Assembly: GCA_905236635.1 (NCBI GenBank)
Contig: CAJOCJ010000014.1
Coordinates: 1 to 46,253 of the forward strand
Source: an uncultured Bacteroidales bacterium
GTDB lineage: Bacteria; Bacteroidota; Bacteroidia; Bacteroidales; F082
Length of the DNA stretch: 46,253 nt
Direction: 5' to 3'
Made by a program: the position numbers and the translations under genes. Shown piece by piece: positions 23,688 to 34,300 of the stretch; positions within the stretch are counted from its first letter, which is position 1; the number at the start of each line of letters is the position of its first letter. Under the pieces are notes generated by a model. It ran no database searches. It saw only the letters and a program-made list of their open reading frames with translations, and was not told where the DNA came from.

Positions 23688-24860
23688 TTACTCTACTCCA
23701 TATTCCCTGCTCTTCTTCTCTTTATAGCTCCCCTCAAATATCTCAAATTTCTCAAATTTGCATTCCAGCGGACCATTATACACGTCGATTTTCTTCGACG
23801 GCTTCAGTCCGACGAGCTTCAAGGCGTCCTTGTTAGAGCTCAGAATCCAAGCCTCATAACCTTTGAAGTTCTTCTTGAGCGCGTCGCCAATGCCTTTATA
23901 CAGCTTGACGATGTCTCTCTCCTCCAGACGCTCGCCGTATGGCGGGTTGATGATCATGATGCCGGCGCCGGGAGGTGGCACCATCTCAAACATATCCTGT
24001 TTCTTCAGCTTGATGTCATGGTTGAGGTGGGCGTTCTCGATGTTGGCTTTCGCTATCTCCACTGCCTTTGCCGAGTGATCCGATGCAAGTATCTCATAGT
24101 CAAACTCTTCCATCTCGGCGCCGGCATCTCTCATAACCATCTTCCACAATTCAGGGTCGAAGTCGTGCCATTTCATGAAGCCCCATTTCTTCCTGAAGAA
24201 GCCTGCTGGAAGCCCCATCGCCAGCATCGCCACCTCGATAGGCAGTGTGCCCGAGCCACACATGCAGTCGACGAAGTTACTGTCACACTGCCAGCCCGTC
24301 AGCTTGATCAAGCCGGCCGCGAGCACTTCGTTAAGAGGCGCCTTGTCGACGACCTTCCTGTACCCGCGTTTGTGCAGTGACTCTCCCGAGCTGTCGAAGG
24401 CTATCGTGACCTTCTCGTTCTCGATATGCACGTTGATTCTGAGGTCAGGGTCGTCGACATCCACCGACGGACGTGCCCCGAAGTGCTCGCGGAACTCGTC
24501 GGCGATGGCGTCTTTCACCTTCAACGCAGCATATTGCGAATGGGTGAAGTAGTTGCCGCTAACCACAGCGTCGATGGCGAAGGTCTCGTTGAGGTTGAAT
24601 ATCTCGTGCCACTGAATCTTGAAGATGTTGTTATACAACGCCAGCTCGTTGCGTGCCACGAAGCTCGTGATGGGCTTCAGGATACGCAGGGCGGTGCGGC
24701 AACAGTAGTTAGCCCTGTACATCAACGCCTTGTCGCCTTCGAAGCTGACGGCGCGATATAGCACCTCCACGTTCTGTGCGCCGATGGCCGTCAGCTCCTC
24801 GGCGAGGACGTTTTCCAACCCCGCCATAGTCTTGGCAACCATCTTGAAAGTGTCACTCAT
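23688..24860 (-). CDS. THUMP-domain class I RNA methyltransferase (RlmL N-terminal-half type)
   Basis: This 390-residue protein has an N-terminal ferredoxin-like/THUMP region (about 1-155, beginning MSDTFKMVAKTMAGLENVLA) and a Rossmann methyltransferase domain with DCMCGSGTLPIE (motif I) and IINPPYGER (NPPY catalytic motif). This is the architecture of the first half of RlmL, which makes m2G2445 in 23S rRNA; the RlmK half is absent, as is common outside Gammaproteobacteria. It sits 2 bases after the HIT gene in the greA run. The exact target base is inferred from family only. Confidence 0.88.
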   Translation of the reverse strand: MSDTFKMVAKTMAGLENVLAEELTAIGAQNVEVLYRAVSFEGDKALMYRANYCCRTALRILKPITSFVARNELALYNNIFKIQWHEIFNLNETFAIDAVVSGNYFTHSQYAALKVKDAIADEFREHFGARPSVDVDDPDLRINVHIENEKVTIAFDSSGESLHKRGYRKVVDKAPLNEVLAAGLIKLTGWQCDSNFVDCMCGSGTLPIEVAMLAMGLPAGFFRKKWGFMKWHDFDPELWKMVMRDAGAEMEEFDYEILASDHSAKAVEIAKANIENAHLNHDIKLKKQDMFEMVPPPGAGIMIINPPYGERLEERDIVKLYKGIGDALKKNFKGYEAWILSSNKDALKLVGLKPSKKIDVYNGPLECKFEKFEIFEGSYKEKKSREYGVE

Positions 24861-24862
24861 CT

Positions 24863-25255
24863 CTACAGATTCTCAACGATTTTCTTCTGCCATTCTTTAA
24901 ACTGCTCCTCTGTCGGGTGCATCTTCTCGCGACGGAAGTCGAGGTCGCCCTCTTTCTGCATAGGCACGAGGTGGATGTGAGCGTGAGGCACTTCAAGGCC
25001 TATCACAGCCACTCCGACTTTCCTGCATGGGATGGCTTTCTTTATCGCCACAGCTATCTTCTTAGCGAAGACAATCATCTCGGCGAGGTCGGCATCAGAG
25101 ATGTCGAAAATGTAATCCTCTTCCTTCTTAGGGATCACGAGGGTGTGACCCGGCACGAGCGGACTGATGTCGAAGAACGCGAAAAACTTGTCGTTCTCGG
25201 CAATCTTATAGCAAGGGATCTCACCTGCCACTATTCTTGAAAATATTGATGCCAT
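24863..25255 (-). CDS. HIT-family nucleotide hydrolase (HINT branch)
   Basis: This 130-residue protein has the histidine triad in VPHAHIHLVPM near its C-terminus and the N-terminal FSRIVAGEIPCYKIAEND typical of HINT proteins. These hydrolyse nucleoside phosphoramidates and aminoacyl-adenylates. It lies between greA and the rlmL-like gene with 2-base gaps on both sides, so the three are one transcription unit. The greA-HIT pairing recurs in Bacteroidota. Confidence 0.93.
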   Translation of the reverse strand: MASIFSRIVAGEIPCYKIAENDKFFAFFDISPLVPGHTLVIPKKEEDYIFDISDADLAEMIVFAKKIAVAIKKAIPCRKVGVAVIGLEVPHAHIHLVPMQKEGDLDFRREKMHPTEEQFKEWQKKIVENL

Positions 25256-25257
25256 AG

Positions 25258-25734
25258 CTATTCTCTTGTTATTTCAACGATATCAAACAAAAGCTTGCCT
25301 GCCGGGACCTGTATCTCCACCTGTTCTCCCACCGACTTGCCGAGTAAACCCTTGGCAATAGGCGATGTGATGGAAATCTTTCCTGCCTTCAAGTTAGCCT
25401 CTTTCTCAGGGACGATGGTATATGTCATCATCTGTTTTGTCTTCACGTTCTTAATCTTCACCGTCGAGAGAATCAGAACCTTCGAGGTGTCCATCTTCGA
25501 CTCGTCGATGATACGTGCGTTGGCGATGGTAAGCTGAAGCTTCACTATCTTCATCTCCAGAAGCTGCTGAGCCTCTTTTGCCGCATCGTATTCGGCGTTT
25601 TCCGACAAATCGCCCTTATCGCGTGCTTCTGCTATTGCCGCTGCGATTTTCGGACGCTCGTTGACACAGAGATTTTCCAGTTCATCTTTCAATTTCTGTA
25701 GTCCAGCCTGTGTAAAATATTCTACGTCTGCCAT
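25258..25734 (-). CDS. greA: Transcription elongation factor GreA
   Basis: This 158-residue protein has an N-terminal coiled-coil domain with the tip motif GDLSENAEYDAAKEAQ, whose acidic residues enter the RNA polymerase secondary channel, and a C-terminal FKBP-like domain (ISITSPIAKGLLGKSVG). GreA stimulates cleavage of backtracked RNA so elongation can resume. It heads a run with HIT, an rlmL-like gene and an LtaS-like gene. A canonical promoter at 25810-25817 places a terminator-like hairpin (25756-25794) inside its 5' leader. Confidence 0.97.
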   Translation of the reverse strand: MADVEYFTQAGLQKLKDELENLCVNERPKIAAAIAEARDKGDLSENAEYDAAKEAQQLLEMKIVKLQLTIANARIIDESKMDTSKVLILSTVKIKNVKTKQMMTYTIVPEKEANLKAGKISITSPIAKGLLGKSVGEQVEIQVPAGKLLFDIVEITRE

Positions 25735-25755
25735 ATCTTGTTATTTTTAAATTGT

Positions 25756-25794
25756 AAAAAAAGAGACCCTTACGTTAATAAGGGCTCTTTTTTT
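25756..25794 (-). terminator. Terminator/attenuator hairpin in the greA leader
   Basis: On the - strand, GAGCCCTTA pairs with TAAGGGTCTC with one bulged base, flanked by A7 and T7 runs that extend the stem. It ends in CTCTTTTTTT, so it has intrinsic-terminator form in both directions. It is 54 bases after the PorV-type gene stop but downstream of the greA promoter, so greA transcripts must cross it. Confidence 0.75.
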
Positions 25795-25809
25795 CCGTAA
25801 AATTGTATG

Positions 25810-25839
25810 CAAAGATACAACTTTTTTTTAAGATACAAG
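25810..25839 (-). promoter_or_regulatory. Bacteroides-type promoter of greA
   Basis: TATCTTTG on the - strand (25810-25817) is a canonical -7 element. CTTG at 25836-25839 is an imperfect -33 with an 18-base spacer. Transcription would begin near 25805, leaving a leader of about 70 bases with the hairpin. Confidence 0.6.
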
Positions 25840-25847
25840 AATTTTTT

Positions 25848-26912
25848 TTAGAATAATATTCTTGCGCCTATCTGATGCGTACCTTTCCAGTGTGCTGTGT
25901 TGTGGTATGAATAGTCGAGACAGACCTTCAAGCCCTTCTTGTTGAGAGGAGCCTGGACTGTAGCACCGAGTGACAAACCTTTGTAAACGTTTGTGCAGTC
26001 GGCGTTCTCGATATTCTTCATAACACCGCTCTCGAATGTGTAACCGGCACGGAGCATAAGGATGTCACGGAATGAACCCTCAGCACCGAAAATGAACTGG
26101 TCTTTCGAGAAAGCGTTTGAATTAAAGTTCATTGCGAGTGTCAAACGACTTGCGTTAGCAAAGTTGAAGTCGTATGCCGCTGCGATATTCAGCTGAGTTG
26201 GAAGCTCAAACTCATCGGCACGCTGTACCACTGTGATACTTGATGACATGCCTTCAAAGAGAGTCTGAATTGCCAAACCGTCGCCTTTGTACTTCATGGT
26301 AGGTCCGATGTTCTTCAAGGTGATACCGAAGTGGATGTTATCGGTAATACCTGTCACATACTGGATACCAGCGTCCAATGCGACACCTGTACCTGTAATA
26401 TCAGCCATTGACTCGCTGATGATCTTCAACACAAATCCACCGTGGATACTGTTTGAGAACGACTTTGCAACAGCAATGTTGATGTTCATCAAACTAGGTT
26501 TGAATGTACCTATACCACCATCTGGATGTTCTGTATCAGTTCTCTCAATCTCACCGAAGTTCATTGACATCACCGACAAACCGGCGACGATTGACTCGGA
26601 AACACGTGTCAGGAAACCGAATGAAACCACTGTCGTTCCTGAACCGGCAAGCCAGTTAGTGTATGAGAAATTGAGATCCATAGTGTTCACGAATGAGATA
26701 CCTGCCACGTTGCTCCACATAGCATCAACACCTTTGACGGATGCCATACCGGCATTGCCCCATCCTGATGATGCTGCCCATGGGTTAATCAGCAGCTCAT
26801 TTGCTCCAGCCTGACCAACTCTATCCTTATTACCTGCGAATGCTTCTGTGCTCGTGAATCCAATAATGATTGTCAAGCTTGCTATTACGATAGTTCTAAA
26901 TAACTTTTTCAT
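25848..26912 (-). CDS. PorV/PorQ-family outer-membrane barrel protein
   Basis: This 354-residue protein has a signal peptide (cut near AFA-GN). A FadL-like barrel follows, with the family N-terminus AGANELLINPWAASSGWGNA, the VDAMWSNVAG segment, and a terminal Phe typical of barrels (GARILF). In T9SS, PorV shuttles cargo from the SprA translocon to the attachment complex and PorQ is a related member; sequence alone does not settle which branch this is. It is the last gene of the TonB-receptor/T9SS-cargo/PorV run, 33 bases after the cargo gene. A dedicated carrier for that cargo is a reasonable inference. Confidence 0.85.
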   Translation of the reverse strand: MKKLFRTIVIASLTIIIGFTSTEAFAGNKDRVGQAGANELLINPWAASSGWGNAGMASVKGVDAMWSNVAGISFVNTMDLNFSYTNWLAGSGTTVVSFGFLTRVSESIVAGLSVMSMNFGEIERTDTEHPDGGIGTFKPSLMNINIAVAKSFSNSIHGGFVLKIISESMADITGTGVALDAGIQYVTGITDNIHFGITLKNIGPTMKYKGDGLAIQTLFEGMSSSITVVQRADEFELPTQLNIAAAYDFNFANASRLTLAMNFNSNAFSKDQFIFGAEGSFRDILMLRAGYTFESGVMKNIENADCTNVYKGLSLGATVQAPLNKKGLKVCLDYSYHNTAHWKGTHQIGARILF

Positions 26913-26945
26913 GATCGTGTACTTTTAAATTTGTTCGCAAAATAA

Positions 26946-29900
26946 TTAGAATGTATTTAAGTCAACTTGACGCATTGTGCAGAAGAACTTAATCGTATGC
27001 TCACCACCGTGGGCAACATCTCTAACATGGATGAGATAGATGCCGCTCGCGATAGGAGTGTTGGCGTGGTTGGTCAAATCCCAATCTATTGAAGTGACTG
27101 ATGCATCGTCTTTCTTGAACTGACGGATCTTAGCACCGTTGACAGTGTAGATTGTCACGACGCATTCATCAGGAAGATTGGTGATTTTCACTCTGTGTGT
27201 AAGAGCATTAGGCTCGTAGTTAGAATATGCGTAGTACGGGTTAGGTACAACCTGGATGAGGTTGAGGTCTGACTCAGCCTTATCAGCATTGTCCTTAGTA
27301 GGACCATATCCCTTAGTAGTGAAGGTGTAGTATGGTGAGTAACCTTCGTGGTTCACATAATCCACAAGGTCCTCATTCGGGTGCTCGAGAGGCATTGTGC
27401 CATAACCTTTCTTATAAGGTTTACTGACACGCAAAGAAATCTTGACAGGGTTATTCTTTGGTAACCACTCTCTTCCTTCAACTGCCATAGGCATACCCAC
27501 GAATGAAGGCTGTGCCCAGAAGCGGATCATATAAGCAGGGCTGCCTTGTGCCTGGCATGCGACAATACCGTCAAACAAGCCCTTACCGGCATCGTAAGCA
27601 TTGCTCTTCAATGTTATAGAACCTGCCGGAATCTTACCCATCGGGAAGACATACACATAATGTTTACCACCGAATGTTGCCGTTCCGTCAATCGGGTCGA
27701 AGATCACAGGATCTGAGAGCTGTGAACCGCCATCAGCTGTTGCCTCTTTCACCGCTGGTGGGTTGAACAACATGTCGCGGCCGTTCAAATCAGGATAGAA
27801 CGAGTCTTCACCGAATGCGATGTTCAGACGTGCACCAGTCTCAATGTCGATTGCATAGCCAGGGAACCATCCCATGCCGTATGGGCTGATGTAAGCCGCT
27901 GACTCTGGATCGTCGCTTGGTGACATTGCCACTGCCTCTTCATACGTTGCTGCCGAAGGATTACCATCCTTATCGACTGATGGAGCGTGACGGAGACCGT
28001 ATGGCTTGACATTGCCTTCCGACATCTCTTGAGCCATACACATCTCAAACACCGGGCAACGTGACCATTTCGACTTATCAGCTGTCAAGACGATATCCAT
28101 TGAACCCATCTTATGGAAGAGTGAGTCGACACGGTCTTGGCCTTTGTAAACAGGACCTGGGTTCCATTTGCCAGAGTTACCAGACACATTGGCGAGAATA
28201 TATGGTGCCCATGTACCGCCAGCGATCTTCTCGAAGTATCCGCTCGGGTCGTATGGCTTGGTCTGTCCACTTGTTGAAGAAGCCACCTGATAGTCGTTGT
28301 TCTGAGCATCGTCCTGGTCGGCATAGTTACCGGCACGGATCCAGTTCAATGGGCTTGATGCAGTAGCGTCACTGTCTCTGATACCCGAGAGCCAACGATT
28401 TGAACTGTCGGCGTATGTCACCGTTGCCTTAAGCATACCATTGTTAGGTGCCAGATTTGCATAAATCCTTGAGAAGTTGCTTCCCTGTGGATCCTGTCCA
28501 TTGTCACCCACCTCTATAGGTCCCATTGGCCATGGCTGCTCAACATTGATAGAGATACCTCTGTCGATGAAGATCTTTTCACTTGAGATGACAGATGTTG
28601 TATCAGATTCGAATTCTTCACCTGTTTCAAGATCCTTCAAAGTCCATTTAAAGACGTTCTTCAGAGCTCTATCACCATGAGTACCAGGATCGCCTGTTAC
28701 CTTTTCAACATATACGTCTTCGAAGTCGTGGAACCAGATGGCATAATCCGTAGGTTTCACGTTCAACGGGTCAACAATCTTAACATTGACAGGACCGAAG
28801 CCTCTCTTATATGTCGGGTGATAGATGACCGGGTAGTTTGGATCACCGAACTGGTTGTCAGCACTTGCGATAGGACGCTGTAACAACTCGTTGACATCAG
28901 CATCAGAAAGCTCAAGATGGTTACCACCGTTTCCGATACCGGTCCAACGTGAGATAACTGGCTGGTCGCCGTATGACGAGTTGACAACTGTACCATTCAC
29001 AATCTTATGTGGAATAGCTGAGTACATTTTGATATTCTTACGACCTGCGAGGTAAGGTGATTTCTGACCCATACCCTGTGTTGTCTCAGGATCGTATGTC
29101 ATATAGTTGTTGTAAGCATAAGCTATTGCCATGAAGTAATATGTGTGATGGTTCACAAGGTTCGGGTCGTTGTTCTTTGAGAACTGGTCGAGTGTCACCA
29201 CAAATGAGTGTGTCACACCGTTATCACCGCCATCAACCATAAGTGTAGGAACGCTGAATCCCAAGTTATCATCATAGATGAAGTTGATGATTCTGCTGAC
29301 GTTGTTCTTCACGTCGCACTGGAAGATCAGACGAGCTTTTGTTTCATCTTCGAGCTGGTCGACACTGACTTCACCATTGGCGAGCTGATAAATCTTATAA
29401 CCTTCGAAGCGGAAATATCTGTCGAACTCAACATATTGACCATTGACTATATCACCAACCGGGATGTTGACGTCAAGTTCTTCGTAATCTTCCTTCGCGT
29501 TGTTTGAAGTCTCTGAATTTGACAAGTAGATAATGAGTTTCTTGTCAAGCTCGCGGATTGTCAAATCAGGGGCGTTAGGACCATCAAGAACTTTGAAGCA
29601 GTTATCGAACATCGACTGGCACTTGTCATCGACCTTACGGAGAAGCTCGACTGAAGCCCAAGCCTTGCCTGTGGTAGCTCTTGCCCACGGCACACCGAAT
29701 GTGATGTAGTTGACAGCACCTGACTGCAGTGTGAAAGGACCTGCTGACTGCATGAAACGACGGTCACCGACATCGTTCGGGTTACCGTTGTTACCTGTCT
29801 CTTCACTCCAATAGAAACCGTTCTGGTTGAAGCCGCCGTTAGGAAGCAATCCGCCAGTACCCCAGTTGCATGGGTCGGAGTCGTATGGGAACATGAAGTC

Positions 29901-31289
29901 GCAAGCAGGACCGACTGTACCGGCCTGGCCAGGAACAGCTGTACCACCATACTGCATCTTGGCGTTGTTCTTCCAGATACCTCTCAAGAACAAGTAGTAT
30001 TCAGCAGCTACGTCAGGGTCGTTGTTAACACCTGAAGTCGCATTGTTGTGATACACGAAACGGCGCATACCGAAACGTTCGTCATCGATGATGCCGTTGC
30101 CGAAGTTCACACCATTGATACTCTCGTCGCAGAGCTGGTTGCCAAGTGAGTCATATTTCGGGTTATCTTCGCCATCTGGGTCAAGGTAAGGACCTTGGAA
30201 GAAGTCAACACCGACCGCTGGAGGATTGGCGCCGTAGGCCTGTGTCTGACCGCTACCGTCGATGGCAGCACCGTTGTAACCATAACCAAGACCACGTGAC
30301 ACGTCGCAGCCGACATAGTCGTCATCGGCGAAGCCGAGGTCAACGTCGGTCCAAGGTGAGAAGTAAGTGTTGGTCAACTTATAGGTTGAACGGTTGATAA
30401 TCTCGTAGCTATAGAATGTCATGTTGTTGATCTCATCATTTGTAGCGAAAGCAAATGCCTGAGCTCTGATTTCCATACCGATAGCCGAGCCACCTGTCTC
30501 AGTGTGTGAGTTACCTTTATCATTGAACACCCACCAGATTGTCTGGTCACCCTTGATGACTTGGTCAGAAAGGATTGAACCATGAACTGTACCCAAATAC
30601 TCCTCCTCCATTGTAGGGGTCTGAGTGTGGCAGAGTACGTTGGTGATATCATAGTAAGGATAGTCACCTTGTGTAGGGTCATACACACCGTCATGGTCAC
30701 GATCGAAGAAAGGAGCGAGGTAGTAGCTCATTCCTCTCGCCGGGTCACCGTGAGCGGGCCAGTTGAGGATGTTTGATGGAATCTCATATCCTGGCAACGG
30801 GATACCGTTGTCATCGCAGTTCTGCAGGAAGTCATCGACTTCAGCACGTGTGATGTTGTACATCTTGTCGTATTCCATACATGTCGCTGCATCGATAGAT
30901 GCTGTACCATCAATTGTAAGAGGACCAGTCCAAAAGTCGTTACCGACCTGACGGAAACGGATAGCGGCGCACTTCAACTGGTTGTTGATGTCCATACCTG
31001 CAATCCAAAGAGAACCTGCATACAGTGATGTTGAAGAACCGTTGGCAGGGATGTAGTATTTAGCACCCGAACCGCCTGGAAGGTCCCACCACATATCACC
31101 ACCAGCGTTGACACGTGCTCTCGCGTTGTTGATATTTAACCAAGCATACGTTGAAGATGGTGTACATCCAGCAGTGGTTTGTTTCAGATTCCGAGTTTGA
31201 GGTCCGTTCATGTGGACTTTCTCGGCTCTTACTTCAGTTACACTTGCAATAAGAAATGCAACAGTTAATAAACGAATTATATTCTTCAT
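26946..31289 (-). CDS. Large secreted protein with T9SS type A sorting domain
   Basis: This 1447-residue protein has a signal peptide (MKNIIRLLTVAFLIASVTEVRA). The C-terminal sorting domain of about 90 residues starts near VVPNPYYAYSNYEPN and includes VTIYTVNGAKIRQF and IASGIYLIHV, the usual T9SS type A pattern. The body is unassigned. It has a calcium-loop-like DRDHDGVYDPTQGDYP and many Gly/Asn/Asp-rich turns. Secretion to the surface through T9SS is well supported. The function is unknown, and no catalytic motif was recognised. It lies between a TonB-dependent receptor (23 bases upstream) and a PorV-type protein, a recurring Bacteroidota trio. Confidence 0.85.
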   Translation of the reverse strand: MKNIIRLLTVAFLIASVTEVRAEKVHMNGPQTRNLKQTTAGCTPSSTYAWLNINNARARVNAGGDMWWDLPGGSGAKYYIPANGSSTSLYAGSLWIAGMDINNQLKCAAIRFRQVGNDFWTGPLTIDGTASIDAATCMEYDKMYNITRAEVDDFLQNCDDNGIPLPGYEIPSNILNWPAHGDPARGMSYYLAPFFDRDHDGVYDPTQGDYPYYDITNVLCHTQTPTMEEEYLGTVHGSILSDQVIKGDQTIWWVFNDKGNSHTETGGSAIGMEIRAQAFAFATNDEINNMTFYSYEIINRSTYKLTNTYFSPWTDVDLGFADDDYVGCDVSRGLGYGYNGAAIDGSGQTQAYGANPPAVGVDFFQGPYLDPDGEDNPKYDSLGNQLCDESINGVNFGNGIIDDERFGMRRFVYHNNATSGVNNDPDVAAEYYLFLRGIWKNNAKMQYGGTAVPGQAGTVGPACDFMFPYDSDPCNWGTGGLLPNGGFNQNGFYWSEETGNNGNPNDVGDRRFMQSAGPFTLQSGAVNYITFGVPWARATTGKAWASVELLRKVDDKCQSMFDNCFKVLDGPNAPDLTIRELDKKLIIYLSNSETSNNAKEDYEELDVNIPVGDIVNGQYVEFDRYFRFEGYKIYQLANGEVSVDQLEDETKARLIFQCDVKNNVSRIINFIYDDNLGFSVPTLMVDGGDNGVTHSFVVTLDQFSKNNDPNLVNHHTYYFMAIAYAYNNYMTYDPETTQGMGQKSPYLAGRKNIKMYSAIPHKIVNGTVVNSSYGDQPVISRWTGIGNGGNHLELSDADVNELLQRPIASADNQFGDPNYPVIYHPTYKRGFGPVNVKIVDPLNVKPTDYAIWFHDFEDVYVEKVTGDPGTHGDRALKNVFKWTLKDLETGEEFESDTTSVISSEKIFIDRGISINVEQPWPMGPIEVGDNGQDPQGSNFSRIYANLAPNNGMLKATVTYADSSNRWLSGIRDSDATASSPLNWIRAGNYADQDDAQNNDYQVASSTSGQTKPYDPSGYFEKIAGGTWAPYILANVSGNSGKWNPGPVYKGQDRVDSLFHKMGSMDIVLTADKSKWSRCPVFEMCMAQEMSEGNVKPYGLRHAPSVDKDGNPSAATYEEAVAMSPSDDPESAAYISPYGMGWFPGYAIDIETGARLNIAFGEDSFYPDLNGRDMLFNPPAVKEATADGGSQLSDPVIFDPIDGTATFGGKHYVYVFPMGKIPAGSITLKSNAYDAGKGLFDGIVACQAQGSPAYMIRFWAQPSFVGMPMAVEGREWLPKNNPVKISLRVSKPYKKGYGTMPLEHPNEDLVDYVNHEGYSPYYTFTTKGYGPTKDNADKAESDLNLIQVVPNPYYAYSNYEPNALTHRVKITNLPDECVVTIYTVNGAKIRQFKKDDASVTSIDWDLTNHANTPIASGIYLIHVRDVAHGGEHTIKFFCTMRQVDLNTF

Positions 31290-31312
31290 ATTACCAGTAT
31301 TTATTATTCTGT

Positions 31313-34300
31313 TTAGAAGTTAAATATCATACCAATTCTGATCTGACGTGGTGCTGAGTAGTGACCTGGGTCGTTGACATAGAGGCTGTACAACTCTGCA
31401 AATGCGTCAGCACTTGTCTGGTTGTTGATTTCACGCTGCCACTCAGGAGCTGAGAGGTAACCATCGTCGTCTGGGTTACCGGTTGCATTATACACACCGA
31501 TGACATTCTTTGAGTTCAGCACGTTGAGGATCTGGAGATAGACGTTCAGATAAGCAGGACGTTTGTCGCTGTCTTTCTTTCCGAGCTTAAGGTCAAAGTC
31601 TCTGTCGATCTTCATATCGAAACGGAATGCCCATGGGAGACGTGAACCGTAGAAGGAGCCTTTCAACAGTCTGTTGCTGCTAGCTGCAACAGGTGATGTG
31701 ACGTTGCTCTGTGCTGTGTAAGGAGTACCTGAACCACCCTGCATTGTGATAGCCACACCTGTGTTGGCCAACCACTGGATAGGTTTCTTGCCTGACTTCT
31801 CGCGTTTCGACACTGGGCCGTTGTAGTCCTTGCCGTCAGCGAAGCGGTAATCCAATGTCACATTGAACTGGTGACGACGGTCCCAAGGCATTGGGAAGGT
31901 TGAACGCAAGTTAGGAACACCTGCCGAAATCAACGCAGCCATCGTGGTTGTTGAAGCACCTGTAGCATTGGTGAACTGGAGGGTGTAAGAAGCACGCAGA
32001 CGAACGTTCTTTGTTCTACGTAAGTCGTATGATGCTGTGAGACCCTTGACAGTACCGAAGTCCAAGTTGCTGTATGATGAATAATCCTTAGGATAAGCTC
32101 CAGTGTAACGATACATCTGGATCATGTTACGCAACTCCTTGTAGTAAGCGGTGATTGTCATTGATGAGGTGTTGGTCAACTTCTGTGTGAAACCGAGCTC
32201 ATAGTCGATGGTCTGTGATGGTTTCAAAGCAGGGTTGTTGAATGTACCGCTGTTCTGCTCGAAGTAGTAGTAATCGTAGATGTTGATGTTGATGTTCGAT
32301 GGACGCTGTGTCAACACGTCATAGTGTGCGAAGAACAAAGCGTCATCGGAAATCGGGAATGAGAAGGAGATACGTGGCATCACGGTCCATTGTGGACTAT
32401 AGTCCTTGAATGAGTTGATGTCGACGTGTGACTGATCTTTATTCTTGACCCATGCTGTGACACCGCTACCGGCGTTCAAAGTGGTCGGGTCGCTGATTTC
32501 AGCACCTTCTGCATTGTACCATGTGTTCTCATAACGATAACCCATGACTTGGGTGATGTCCTTTATATTATTAATGTATACGGCGTAGTCATCACCGATG
32601 TTGCTCGGGACATCGACTGTAGTACCGTTAGGAAGAACGAGTTTGCCATTGTTGATCTTATCGCCTACTGTATAGTAATCGTAGAGGATATATGGGTCTT
32701 TCAAGACTTTCTGGTTAGCATCGAAACGGTCGACACGGACGCCGATGTTGAAGATAAGGTCTTTGAATGCGAACTTATCCTGGAGGTAACCTGCCATGTA
32801 GATAGGTCTGAACGAACCCACCGGACGTGTGTAGTTGCCGTTAGCGTCTTTCTCTGTGAAGAAGTCTTCGAAGCTCGGTTGTTTCTTGAGTTTCTTACCG
32901 AGGTAGTCATAACCTTGATATGTGACGTATGAGTTACCATCCTGTGTCAACTCGTCTGGAGTGAACATGCTGATGTCGAAGCCATCATTCAGATAAGCCT
33001 TGTGCATGACACCGTCTCTGTCGTAGTATTCGATTGAGTTGTCGTTGAAGTCATATGAGTCGGTATTGATCCAATCGACGCCAGTGACGCTGAGGCCGAG
33101 AGCTGAACGGAGGTTCTTGTCGAACTGATACTGGTCGGCAGCGTTGTACATTCTGTAATACTTGATGGTATCAACGAATCCGTCATAGCTGACGATTTCC
33201 GGATGGGTGACATCCAACTGGTCGATATGGAAGTTGGCGAGGTTTCTCATGAGGTACCACATGCTACTTCCAGCTATATTCCATGATCTGCTGTTACGCT
33301 GCTCATATTGGAGACCGAACTTGATTTCGTGGTTGCCCAGCGTCATAGCTGCTGCAAGGTTCACTGCAAACTGGTCACTCTCGCTATATCCGTAGTTGGA
33401 TTGGATTGTACCAGGAGCTGCATAGAGGCCATAGAATGCCGATGGTGAACCTGAGTTGAGAAGACCATTGTTAAGCTGGATCTCATCGAAGTTGGTGTAG
33501 TGACCTGTTGGATCGCTGTACAACTCGTAAAGCATCGATGTATATTTGGCGAGCAATGGGTTGTCGTCTGTCGGACGGAACTCCACCAAAGTATCATAGT
33601 CCCATGATGCTGTATGCCATACGTTGTTGTATGTGTGACCATTCACTGTGATAGCTGTATCCATCTGGTATGATGGGGTCTTGTAGATACGGTATTTACC
33701 GAGATAACCATACTTCCAGATGTCTTTCTTATGATCCGGGTCATAGTTTGAAGCGTTCACTCTCGAGTAGTCAACCTGCAAACTGTAGTAGAAGTTCTTA
33801 ATCAAAGAAGTGCTCTCAGGTGCGGTTGGGAATCTCTGGGTGAAACGACCATAGACACGCCAGTTCTGATAGTTGTAGATGAAGTTCTTTTCATAGTTGA
33901 AATACTCCTGTCCACGTCCGTATCCGTGGTCTCTCGATCTGATGTAGCTACCGCCGACTGTGAGGTTGATAGTCTCGGTAGTACGGATACTGATGTTACC
34001 TGTTGTATTGATGGTCCAGTCTGATGTGTTCTGTGAGTTCTTCACATATTCCATCGAACCCATTCTGGTATACTCACCGTTAGGATAGATACCTTGGCCG
34101 TCGCTAGCGAGGCGGAGAGGATGCTCCTTGATGTAGTCCAACCAGCTGTCGGTTGCCTTGTAGTGACCGATTGCTGTGACCCATCCGTCTTTGTTACGGG
34201 TGAACTCACCTGACACGAAGAAACCGAGGAGTGCTGTCTCTGACTTCTTACCCTTGATGAGTGGTCCTTGAGCGTTGACACCCACTCTGGTGTGGCCGTA

